Source: Labilibaculum sp. (lineage in GTDB: Bacteria; Bacteroidota; Bacteroidia; Bacteroidales; Marinifilaceae). Taken from it: a stretch of DNA of 5,753 nt. The position numbers and the translations under genes are program-made. Where the stretch lies: positions 653 to 6,405 of the forward strand of contig JADGFH010000353.1 of assembly GCA_016743925.1 (NCBI GenBank), given 5' to 3'. A model generated the notes under the pieces. That model saw only the letters and a list, made by a program, of their open reading frames with translations. It ran no database searches and was not told the origin of the DNA. The first letter of the stretch is position 1. The number at the start of each line of letters is the position of its first letter. Positions 1 through 5,753 of the stretch are shown one piece after another.

Positions 1-2
1 CT

Positions 3-1763
3 CTTAATGATTCCATTGAAGAAGAAGAGAATATAAACGACTTTAATTCTACCATTGAAGAACAAGCAATGGAAAACTCAGAATTGATTCTTGGAACTGA
101 AGGATTTTCAACGAATGAAATTATTCTTAACGAAGAAATTCCTCAAAAGAAAAAAGTAGAGGATTTGGATTCAACCACTGATGATTTAGAATTAAAAATT
201 GAAACTGTAACTACACCTGAAGAACCTGTCAGTATCAAGCATACTGCTATGGAAGATTTTGATCCAACTTTAGATTTATCTCACTACAAATATCCTTCGA
301 TCGAATTACTTGAAGCTCATGACTCAAGCAATTCAAGCGTTAGCAAGGAAGAACTAGAGTCGAATAAAAACAAAATTGTAGAAACTCTACGTCATTACAA
401 AATTGAGATTACACAAATTAAAGCTACAATTGGCCCAACAATTACGCTCTACGAAATTGTTCCTGCACCTGGTGTACGTATCTCTAAAATTAAAAATTTG
501 GAAGATGATATTGCACTTAGTCTTTCAGCTTTAGGTATTCGAATCATAGCGCCAATTCCTGGAAAAGGGACTATTGGTATCGAAGTACCAAATCGAGCTC
601 CAGAGATCGTGTCAATGAAAAATATTATTGCATCAAAGAAGTTTCAGGAATCGCAGCATGCACTACCTGTCGCTTTAGGAAAAACCATATCGAACGAAAC
701 CTATACACTTGATTTGGCTAAAATGCCTCATCTATTAGTAGCAGGAGCTACAGGTCAAGGTAAATCGGTAGGATTAAATGCCATCATTACATCATTACTT
801 TACAAAAAGCATCCATCACAACTTAAGTTTGTGTTAATTGATCCTAAAAAGGTTGAGTTAAGCATATATTCAACTATCGAAAAACATTTCTTAGCAAAAC
901 TACCAGACGAAGAAGAACCTATTATTACCGATATCCACAAGGTAATTGCAACCTTAAACTCATTGTGTATTGAAATGGATTCAAGATACGATCTGTTAAA
1001 GAAAGCACACGCAAGAAATATTAAAGAATACAATACAAAATTTGTAAAACGTAAATTAAATCCAGAAAATGGGCATCGCTACTTGCCATACATTGTTGTT
1101 ATAATTGATGAATTTGCTGATTTAATTATGACGGCTGGTAAAGAAGTGGAAACACCAATTGCTCGTATTGCACAATTAGCGCGAGCCATTGGTATTCATA
1201 TGATCATTGCAACACAACGTCCATCAACAAATATCATTACAGGAGTTATTAAAGCAAATTTTCCAGCTAGAATTGCCTTTAAAGTTGCTTCAATGATCGA
1301 CTCGAGAACTATTCTTGATAGCCCTGGAGCAAATCAATTAATCGGTAGAGGTGATATGTTAATATCCCTAACCAGTGAATTGGTGCGTGTACAATGTGCT
1401 TTTGTTGACACACCAGAAGTAGAGGCACTTACTGAGTTCATTAGCAAACAACAAGCCTATCCTTCGGCAATGCTATTACCTGAATATGTTGGTGAAAGTT
1501 CGGAAAACACTTCCACAGATATTGATTTACAAAAAAGAGATGTTCTTTTCGAAGATGCAGCCCGTTTAGTGGTAGCCTCGCAACAAGGATCAACCTCAGG
1601 TATTCAACGAAGATTCTCAATTGGATACAATAGAGCCGGTCGAATTGTTGACCAACTAGAAGCTGCTGGAATTGTGGGACCATTTGAGGGAAGTAAGGCT
1701 AGACAAGTTCTCGTACCAGACGAATACAGTTTAGAAAAACTCCTTTCCGAAGCATTACAATAG
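3..1763 (+). CDS. ftsK: DNA translocase FtsK, C-terminal part (5' end outside window)
   Basis: FtsK is a septum-anchored, ATP-driven double-stranded DNA pump that clears and aligns chromosome ends for dimer resolution at division. The frame is open to the window edge, so the Met at 69 is internal and the N-terminal membrane domain is missing. Residues below count from that Met. An acidic, Glu-rich linker covers about the first 70 residues and continues upstream. The alpha part of the motor starts near residue 73 (YPSIELLEAH). The RecA-like part has Walker A GATGQGKS at 226-233 (K232), Walker B VVIIDEFADL with D347 and E348, then ATQRPS and the conserved DSRTILDSPGANQLIGRGDM block. The gamma winged helix, which in the family reads the polar KOPS sequences, spans about 491-555 and contains RRFSIGYNRAGRIVDQLE. 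All motor motifs look intact. lolA follows 53 bases downstream on the same strand with no terminator between, suggesting one operon. Identification is secure from the motifs; function is by family. Confidence 0.97.
   Translation, partial: LNDSIEEEENINDFNSTIEEQAMENSELILGTEGFSTNEIILNEEIPQKKKVEDLDSTTDDLELKIETVTTPEEPVSIKHTAMEDFDPTLDLSHYKYPSIELLEAHDSSNSSVSKEELESNKNKIVETLRHYKIEITQIKATIGPTITLYEIVPAPGVRISKIKNLEDDIALSLSALGIRIIAPIPGKGTIGIEVPNRAPEIVSMKNIIASKKFQESQHALPVALGKTISNETYTLDLAKMPHLLVAGATGQGKSVGLNAIITSLLYKKHPSQLKFVLIDPKKVELSIYSTIEKHFLAKLPDEEEPIITDIHKVIATLNSLCIEMDSRYDLLKKAHARNIKEYNTKFVKRKLNPENGHRYLPYIVVIIDEFADLIMTAGKEVETPIARIAQLARAIGIHMIIATQRPSTNIITGVIKANFPARIAFKVASMIDSRTILDSPGANQLIGRGDMLISLTSELVRVQCAFVDTPEVEALTEFISKQQAYPSAMLLPEYVGESSENTSTDIDLQKRDVLFEDAARLVVASQQGSTSGIQRRFSIGYNRAGRIVDQLEAAGIVGPFEGSKARQVLVPDEYSLEKLLSEALQ
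13..62 (+). repeat. short in-frame direct repeat in the FtsK linker
   Basis: The 11-base string CCATTGAAGAA occurs at 13-23 and again at 52-62. The copies are 39 bases (13 codons) apart and in the same frame, each encoding part of an S/T-I-E-E peptide. FtsK linkers are fast-evolving and low in complexity, so this is either a remnant of a small internal duplication or chance in Glu-rich coding sequence. Confidence 0.35.
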
Positions 1764-1816
1764 AAATGGCACAGTTATTGATAAAATCTAAAAAGAATTA
1801 AATAAAAACTGAAAAT

Positions 1817-2458
1817 ATGAAAAAAGTCTTTTGCTTCCTCCTTGTAGGACTACTATGTTTTAACCTATCGGCACAGGATAATAAAGCCAAAGAGGTATTG
1901 GATAAAGTTTCTGCAAAAAATAAAGAATTTAAAAGTATTAAAGCTGAATTTACTTTTTCGATGGATAACAAAGAAGAAGACATCCATGATGAATCTAAGG
2001 GAAGCATTGTTTTAATGGGTGACAAGTATCGTTTAAAAATAATGGGTTCTGACAATTATTTTGATGGTACAACCTTATACACTCACATGATTGACGCTGA
2101 AGAAGTAAATATTACGGAACCTGAAGAAGACGAAGATGGCGGATTAGATCCTTCAAAAATCTTTACTATTTACGAAAGTGGATTCACTTATAAATATGTA
2201 AAAGAAGATACTAAAGGTAATATCAGCTATCATATCATCGACCTATTCCCTAAGGATACAGAAAAAGAATTCACTCATATTCGCTTAAGAATAAATAAAG
2301 AAAAAAGTCAAATTGAATCTTTAGAGTCGGTAGGAAAAGATGGAAATAACATTAACATCATACTTAAAAAACTAACTCCTAATCTTACATTTTCTTCTAG
2401 TGATTTCATCTTTGATACAAAATCAAATCCAGACATAGAGATAAATGACATGAGATAG
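1817..2458 (+). CDS. lolA: LolA-family outer membrane lipoprotein carrier protein
   Basis: The 213-residue product is a probable periplasmic chaperone that takes lipoproteins from the inner-membrane LolCDE exporter toward the outer membrane. A signal peptide is clear: MKK, a hydrophobic core (VFCFLLVGLLCFNL), then SAQ with likely cleavage near residues 19-20. The cysteine at 15 is not in a proper lipobox, so a soluble periplasmic protein is expected. The mature part shows the LolA pattern: an amphipathic start (KEVLDKVSAKNKEFKSIKAEF), strands with SKGSIVLMGDKYRLKI and YFDGTTLYTHM, an acidic insert (TEPEEDEDGG, about 100-110), then GFTYKY, and a C-terminal SDFIFD strand. The acidic segment between the strands recurs in Bacteroidota LolA-like proteins. 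The start is chosen because it begins the signal peptide; the leader is A-rich with no Shine-Dalgarno, usual for the phylum. Position after ftsK supports the call, since this order is common in Bacteroidota. No TAnnTTTG box lies in the 53-base gap, so transcription probably comes from ftsK. Sequence similarity within LolA is weak, so the exact cargo is inferred. Confidence 0.88.
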   Translation: MKKVFCFLLVGLLCFNLSAQDNKAKEVLDKVSAKNKEFKSIKAEFTFSMDNKEEDIHDESKGSIVLMGDKYRLKIMGSDNYFDGTTLYTHMIDAEEVNITEPEEDEDGGLDPSKIFTIYESGFTYKYVKEDTKGNISYHIIDLFPKDTEKEFTHIRLRINKEKSQIESLESVGKDGNNINIILKKLTPNLTFSSSDFIFDTKSNPDIEINDMR

Positions 2459-2465
2459 TTTCAAC

Positions 2466-4538
2466 TTAAGAAATAATAAATTCCTCTTCTCTTTTATGAG
2501 TAGAGGTTTTTTTATGCTCTTTTTCTACAAATAGTGGCAAACTAAACCAAAAACAACTACCTTCCCCAAGCTCACTATCAACGCCTATTTCTCCATTGTT
2601 TTTTTCTACAAAATCATTACACAAAATAAGTCCTAAACCGGTACCCTTTTCATTTAATGTACCTGGCTTTGAATAATTAGAATCCAACATGAATAACTTA
2701 CCTGCATCCTCCTGCTTAATTCCTACTCCATTATCTGCAACCTTTATAAGCGCTTTATTATTATCGATATTAACAGTGAATGAAATCTTCCCCTTCTCAT
2801 TAGTAAATTTAATGGCATTATTTCCCAAATTCCGTATTACGGTTCGAATCATATCTGCATCAACATATACCAAAATGATATCTTCTTCAGAAAAATCTAA
2901 CTCGATATTCTTGGCGAAGGCTTTTTCTTCCAAAGACTCAATTTCTTCTTTAAGTAGTTGATTAATATTCAGACCAATGGGATTGTAATTCATCACACCC
3001 ATTTGCGATCTTGACCAAGTCAATAAGGTTTCCAACAACAAAGATCCATGCGTAGCAGACTTGTGAACAATCTCAATATATTCTTGTCTCATGCTATCAT
3101 CCAATTCATCATATCGATCCATTAACAAATCCGTAAAACCTAAAACTGCATTAAACGGGTTTTTTAAATCATGAGCTACAATAGACAAAAATCGATCTTT
3201 CGTGGAATTCAAATTAGATAAATCGTTATTTTTCTGATAGATAATTTTATTCTTTTCTGTTAGAATTTTATTGAGTTTTTTACGAATTTTACCAACGTAT
3301 AGGGAATAAATTACAAGACCTAATACGAAAAGCCCTAATACATACAACATCGTGGTTCGAGTTTTTTGTGTTTCAATCTCCAACTCCTGAATTGTATTTC
3401 TTTGTCGAAGAATCTCATTTTCTCTATCAAATTGATCCACTTGATATTTTGACTGTATTTCAGCTATTTCCTTGCTATTGTTTGCCTTATTTAGACTATC
3501 CTTTAAATGATTATACTTTTTATAATAAAAAACACTTTCCTTATAATTAGATTTGGTTTCATATAATTTTGCTAAATTTTCATAACACCCTAGCTCAATT
3601 ATTGGCACACTAATTTCTTTAGAGATGTGTAAAGCTTGCTGTAAAAAGCCTAATGATTTATCATATTCCTGTCGCATTAAGAAAACACTTCCAAGTGATA
3701 ATTTTGTACTAGAAATATCAATTTTTGAATCTCTTATTTCTGCCTCTAAAAGTGCTCGCCTATAATAAACAAGACTTTTATCATACTCTTTTTTATCCAA
3801 ATAATATTTTCCTATATTCTCTAGTAAAGTTGGCTTCCACTTAACATTATCTAACTCATCTGCAATTTCCAATGCCTTAACGTAAAAATAAATCGATTTT
3901 GCCTCTTCTCCTAGCTCATGATAGATATTGGCTTGGTTATTATAAATTACTGCAATACCCTTTTGATCCGAAACCTTCTTTTTAAAAACTAAAGACTCAT
4001 TATAATAACGCAATGCATTGTCATAATCTTCCAGTTGAAAATAAACGTTTCCAATATTATTCAATGAGCTTGAAATAAGCAAAATATCAGCTAATTGAAT
4101 ACGAATATTTAAACTTGAAAGATACGATGTTAGTGAAAGCTTATAGTTTTCGATACTACTAAAAGCATTTCCCAAAATATTGTAACAGTAAGCTTCCTCT
4201 TGAGGTGATAATTTATTCTTTAAATCTAAAGCTTGTTTTACATGAGTTATCGCCTTAGAATAATCACATTTATTATAAAAAGCTTTTCCTTTTAAAAAAT
4301 AAACTTTAGCCTGATCTATAGAATCATATAAATTTGTTTTTTGAACTTGATCCAAATAAAAAATTGCCGAATCCTGATCAATAGAAAGGTAGATTTCACC
4401 TATATTTATGAGCAATTCTTCATTTTTTGAATCTGAATAATTTTTCAACAATCTATCTAGGCTGTCCCGATTAGTATTTGCCGAAAAAACAAAAGATACA
4501 ATGTGAGTAGTAATAATAACGAATAAGAGCCTTCGCAT
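2466..4538 (-). CDS. TPR-containing sensor histidine kinase (membrane-bound, orphan)
   Basis: This 690-residue protein should sense a signal through a periplasmic TPR domain and autophosphorylate a cytoplasmic histidine for transfer to an unknown response regulator. A signal peptide or N-terminal anchor occupies about 1-20 (RRLLFVIITTHIVSFVF). About eight TPR-like units follow from about 40 to 350, with typical spacing and motifs such as NIGNVYFQLEDYDNALRYY and EYDKSLVYYRRAL. A charged coiled coil at about 353-394 leads to one transmembrane helix at about 396-415 (LYVLGLFVLGLVIYSLYV). A second coiled linker precedes the HisKA domain: H-box HDLKNP with phospho-acceptor H456, acidic D457 and N460. 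The ATPase domain has N-box NLGNNAIKF (N574), G1 box DNGVGI (D602) and G2 box GTGLGL (632-637), so all catalytic motifs are present. There is no receiver or DNA-binding domain and no regulator gene nearby. Its stop lies 7 bases from the lolA stop. The ligand cannot be inferred. TPR kinases of this layout are common in Bacteroidota. Confidence 0.94.
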   Translation of the reverse strand: MRRLLFVIITTHIVSFVFSANTNRDSLDRLLKNYSDSKNEELLINIGEIYLSIDQDSAIFYLDQVQKTNLYDSIDQAKVYFLKGKAFYNKCDYSKAITHVKQALDLKNKLSPQEEAYCYNILGNAFSSIENYKLSLTSYLSSLNIRIQLADILLISSSLNNIGNVYFQLEDYDNALRYYNESLVFKKKVSDQKGIAVIYNNQANIYHELGEEAKSIYFYVKALEIADELDNVKWKPTLLENIGKYYLDKKEYDKSLVYYRRALLEAEIRDSKIDISSTKLSLGSVFLMRQEYDKSLGFLQQALHISKEISVPIIELGCYENLAKLYETKSNYKESVFYYKKYNHLKDSLNKANNSKEIAEIQSKYQVDQFDRENEILRQRNTIQELEIETQKTRTTMLYVLGLFVLGLVIYSLYVGKIRKKLNKILTEKNKIIYQKNNDLSNLNSTKDRFLSIVAHDLKNPFNAVLGFTDLLMDRYDELDDSMRQEYIEIVHKSATHGSLLLETLLTWSRSQMGVMNYNPIGLNINQLLKEEIESLEEKAFAKNIELDFSEEDIILVYVDADMIRTVIRNLGNNAIKFTNEKGKISFTVNIDNNKALIKVADNGVGIKQEDAGKLFMLDSNYSKPGTLNEKGTGLGLILCNDFVEKNNGEIGVDSELGEGSCFWFSLPLFVEKEHKKTSTHKREEEFIIS
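2483..2513 (+). terminator. rho-independent terminator of the ftsK-lolA unit, inside the convergent kinase gene
   Basis: The stem arms CCTCTTCTC (2483-2491) and GAGTAGAGG (2498-2506) pair over eight base pairs with one internal T-T mismatch (2488/2501). They close a six-base loop and are followed directly by seven T residues (2507-2513). This is a canonical terminator for rightward transcripts, 24 bases after the lolA stop. It lies inside the last codons of the leftward kinase gene, encoding part of its Lys/Glu-rich tail. On the opposite strand the stem is followed only by the looser AT-rich run GGAATTTATTATTTCTT, so leftward termination here is possible but weaker. Confidence 0.8.
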
Positions 4539-4596
4539 TTTACAAGATTTTATTTGGATTTAGATAGCCATATAAAGATGTTAAATAAAATTAATT

Positions 4597-4627
4597 CAAA
4601 TATAATCTATTCCATTTTTTTGACGAA
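4597..4627 (-). promoter_or_regulatory. candidate primary-sigma promoter for the histidine kinase
   Basis: Read on the minus strand, TATATTTG (4604 down to 4597) matches the Bacteroidota -7 consensus TAnnTTTG exactly. After a 19-base spacer, TTCG (4627-4624) matches the -33 consensus TTTG at three of four bases. Transcription would begin near 4590 and leave a leader of about 50 bases before the ATG at 4538, which has no Shine-Dalgarno. The region is very AT-rich, so a chance match is quite possible. Confidence 0.42.
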
Positions 4628-4683
4628 GGAAGCAAAAAACAAGTTCAGCAAACCAAAAGAGGAAACCACTACATTACAATAAG

Positions 4684-4709
4684 TTATAAAGATTATTTTT
4701 ATCTTATAA
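4684..4709. repeat. AT-rich inverted repeat between the kinase promoter and the IS end
   Basis: TTATAAAGAT (4684-4693) and ATCTTATAA (4701-4709) are inverted copies that differ by one bulged A, separated by seven bases. The stem has only one GC pair and no T-run follows it on either strand in a position that would make a good terminator. It lies about 80 bases upstream of the predicted kinase -7 box and about 36 bases outside the IS end. It could be an operator-like palindrome or simply a product of AT richness. Confidence 0.35.
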
Positions 4710-4744
4710 ATACGATAAGTAAAACACAATTCAACTTCACTTAC

Positions 4745-4763
4745 TACTGACCTAATTATTTAT
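4745..4763 (+). repeat. left terminal inverted repeat of the IS1595-family element
   Basis: Read inward, this end is TACTGACCTAATTATTTAT. It matches the right end at 15 of 19 positions, and at 12 of 14 in the core ACCTAATTATTTAT (4750-4763). It lies 14 bases beyond the transposase stop codon, as expected for a compact insertion sequence. The outer boundary could equally be the core start at 4750. Confidence 0.6.
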
Positions 4764-4777
4764 TATGCTTATCCGCG

Positions 4778-5704
4778 TTAATACCTAATGTTGTTTTGAG
4801 ATGTAACACAGGCTATTAAAAGCCGATCAAATAAATTATCGATTAGATATCTACGATTGAAATTATAACAAAATTCATCCAAGTAATATTGTAAGTAATC
4901 TCTTTCAATTTTATGAAAGTTACTTTGCAACCAACTTTTTGCATTAGTAATAGCAATGTGCACCCATGGTAATTCTTTGTTAATCTCCTCATTAGGAATA
5001 ACTTTAGATACGTGCTCTTTTACCTTTTCACTTAAGCTTACATAAGAAGTAGAATCGTCAGTTGTGATGTGCGCCTCTGTTGAAATGCACTGATCCACAA
5101 CGTCGTCTATGGTTTCAGACTTCAAATCCTTTATTACTTTCATCTTGATGTGCCTGACTTTTCGACTTTTGCTACCTTTCTTTGGTTGATCAACCTTTTC
5201 ACTTTCAGTCATGACCAGAACTTTAGTCTTCTTCTGTGATCCTCTGCCACGTTTTAGTGGTTCTTATTTCTGCTCTTTAGGTACTGGAGTGGAGAAAAAA
5301 CCATCATCAAGCTCCATTTCGCCATATAACTCATAACCATCATCACGTTTGCCCATAGCATTACGTAATTTATGCATCATTTGCCATACAGGTTCGTACC
5401 GCTTGTGTCCTAACTGGCGCTGAATCTCTTTTGCAGAAAAGGTTTTACGAGTAGATGTTAAAAGGTGCATAACTATAAACCAATAACGAAATGATAATTT
5501 GGACTTATGCATTACAGTGCCACTTTTGAGGGACATACGAGAGCCACACTTTTTACATTCGTACATTTCCTTATCCCGCTTCCAATAATGTGAACTACAT
5601 CCACACTTTCGACATGTAATACCTTCTCTATCACGAATTTCCTTAAACTTTCGTTTACAACTTTCTTCGTCGGGGAATTGACTAACAAAATCTATTAAGT
5701 TCAT
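4778..5704 (-). pseudogene. IS1595-family transposase, interrupted by an in-frame TAA
   Basis: Two fragments, 5704-5264 (146 residues) and 5212-4778 (144 residues), lie in the same frame with the ochre codon TAA (5266-5264) between them. Reading through it gives about 308 residues, a normal length for the family, including 17 residues after the stop (EPLKRGRGSQKKTKVLV) that fit family sequence. The start is the ATG at 5704. The N-terminal zinc ribbon has CRKC (C31, C34) and CKKC (C50, C53), followed by the conserved LKSGTVMHKSKL. The likely catalytic positions are D133 in MELDDGFF, D216 in TTDDSTSY and N254 in AITNAKSWL. Asn in place of Glu is a known natural variant in several IS1595 subgroups. 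The C-terminal YLDEFCYNFNRR signature is intact. The stop cuts between the first and second catalytic Asp, so neither piece should be active. The Met at 5212 is an internal codon, not a convincing second start. A sequencing error at one base is the main alternative. Confidence 0.9.
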
Positions 5705-5723
5705 AGCCTATAGTTTATGCACA

Positions 5724-5731
5724 CAAAGATA
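5724..5731 (-). promoter_or_regulatory. candidate -7 box of the transposase promoter
   Basis: On the minus strand TATCTTTG (5731 down to 5724) matches the Bacteroidota consensus TAnnTTTG exactly and sits 19 bases before the transposase ATG. It overlaps the inner edge of the right terminal repeat. A -33 TTTG with a 19-base spacer would fall at about 5751-5754, at or beyond the IS end. The visible bases there (TCC on the minus strand) do not match, so promoter strength may be low or depend on flanking DNA outside the window. Confidence 0.42.
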
Positions 5732-5747
5732 ATTATTTAGGTGAATA
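5729..5747 (-). repeat. right terminal inverted repeat of the IS1595-family element
   Basis: Read inward on the minus strand this end is TATTCACCTAAATAATTAT, the partner of the left repeat with four mismatches over 19 bases. It lies 25 bases upstream of the transposase start. The -7 promoter box overlaps its inner three bases. Confidence 0.6.
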
Positions 5748-5753
5748 TACGGA

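Larger units (their letters stand above)
4745..5747 (-). mobile_element. IS1595-family insertion sequence, about 1.0 kb, inactivated
   Basis: A single transposase reading frame with an IS1595-type zinc ribbon and ISXO2-like DDE domain is bounded by imperfect terminal inverted repeats (4745-4763 and 5729-5747). The length of about 1,000 bases is normal for single-gene members of this family. The transposase carries an in-frame stop, so the copy should not move on its own, though it might be mobilised in trans by an intact relative. The family usually makes an 8-base target duplication. None is visible beside the proposed ends, and only six bases remain on the right before the window stops. The exact ends are therefore uncertain by several bases. 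Confidence 0.82.

Noticed and set aside
69..71. The ATG at 69 as the true start of the FtsK gene
   Set aside because: The frame remains open to the window edge with continuous acidic linker sequence, and the protein would lack the membrane domain that anchors FtsK at the septum.
800..1033. Minus-strand open frame within ftsK, and similar antisense frames at 1441-1683 and 1798-2055
   Set aside because: They lie opposite well-conserved coding sequence, have no recognisable domains, and are expected by chance on the complement of AT-rich genes.
2689..2961. Plus-strand open frames inside the kinase gene (2689-2961 and 3368-3550)
   Set aside because: They are antisense to conserved HATPase and coiled-coil or TPR coding sequence and show no protein-family features.
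4595..4750. A 51-codon open stretch on the + strand ending in TGA at the left edge of the IS
   Set aside because: It has no ATG, GTG or plausible start with a leader, overlaps the kinase promoter region, and its translation is Lys/Tyr/Phe-rich like random AT-rich DNA. I do not recognise any protein family in it.
5010..5030. Loss of the catalytic Glu (Asn at 254) as evidence of transposase inactivation
   Set aside because: Several IS1595 subgroups naturally carry Asn at the third catalytic position, and the surrounding NAKSWL and downstream YLDEFCYNFNRR context fits those subgroups.
4778..5212. The 144-residue downstream transposase fragment as an independent gene starting at the ATG at 5212
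   Set aside because: It is in frame with the upstream fragment, its Met falls in the middle of the conserved domain region, and it lacks the zinc ribbon and first catalytic Asp. It is better read as the 3' half of one broken gene.

Overview
The window looks like chromosomal DNA from a low-GC member of the Bacteroidota. The evidence is AT-rich DNA, no Shine-Dalgarno sequences before the starts, a Bacteroidota-type signal peptide ending in SAQ, an ftsK-lolA gene pair typical of this phylum, a TPR-type orphan histidine kinase, and matches to the Bacteroidota -7 promoter box (TAnnTTTG). No rRNA or other taxonomic marker is present, so the family or genus cannot be fixed.

Layout: (1) positions 3-1763, + strand: the 3' part of ftsK. 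It carries an acidic linker, the RecA-type motor and the winged-helix gamma domain; the 5' part with the membrane domain lies outside the window. (2) 1817-2458, + strand: a LolA-type periplasmic lipoprotein carrier, probably co-transcribed with ftsK. (3) 2466-4538, - strand: a membrane-bound histidine kinase with a periplasmic TPR sensor, convergent with lolA and separated from it by only 7 bases. The rho-independent terminator that serves ftsK-lolA lies inside the 3' end of the kinase gene. (4) 4539-4777: a 239-base intergenic stretch with a plausible kinase promoter, an AT-rich inverted repeat and the left end of an insertion sequence. (5) about 4745-5747, - strand: an IS1595-family insertion sequence of about 1 kb with imperfect terminal inverted repeats. 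Its single transposase gene is broken by one in-frame TAA stop at 5264-5266.

How the genes relate: ftsK (chromosome segregation at the septum) and lolA (outer membrane lipoprotein delivery) are housekeeping envelope and division genes. The kinase is a separate transcription unit with no response regulator in the window. The insertion sequence lies upstream of the kinase and points toward it, so read-through could reach the kinase. I found no CRISPR array, tRNA, toxin-antitoxin pair or recognisable defence system. The window reads as an ordinary core region with one decayed mobile element, and nothing in it supports a previously undescribed system.
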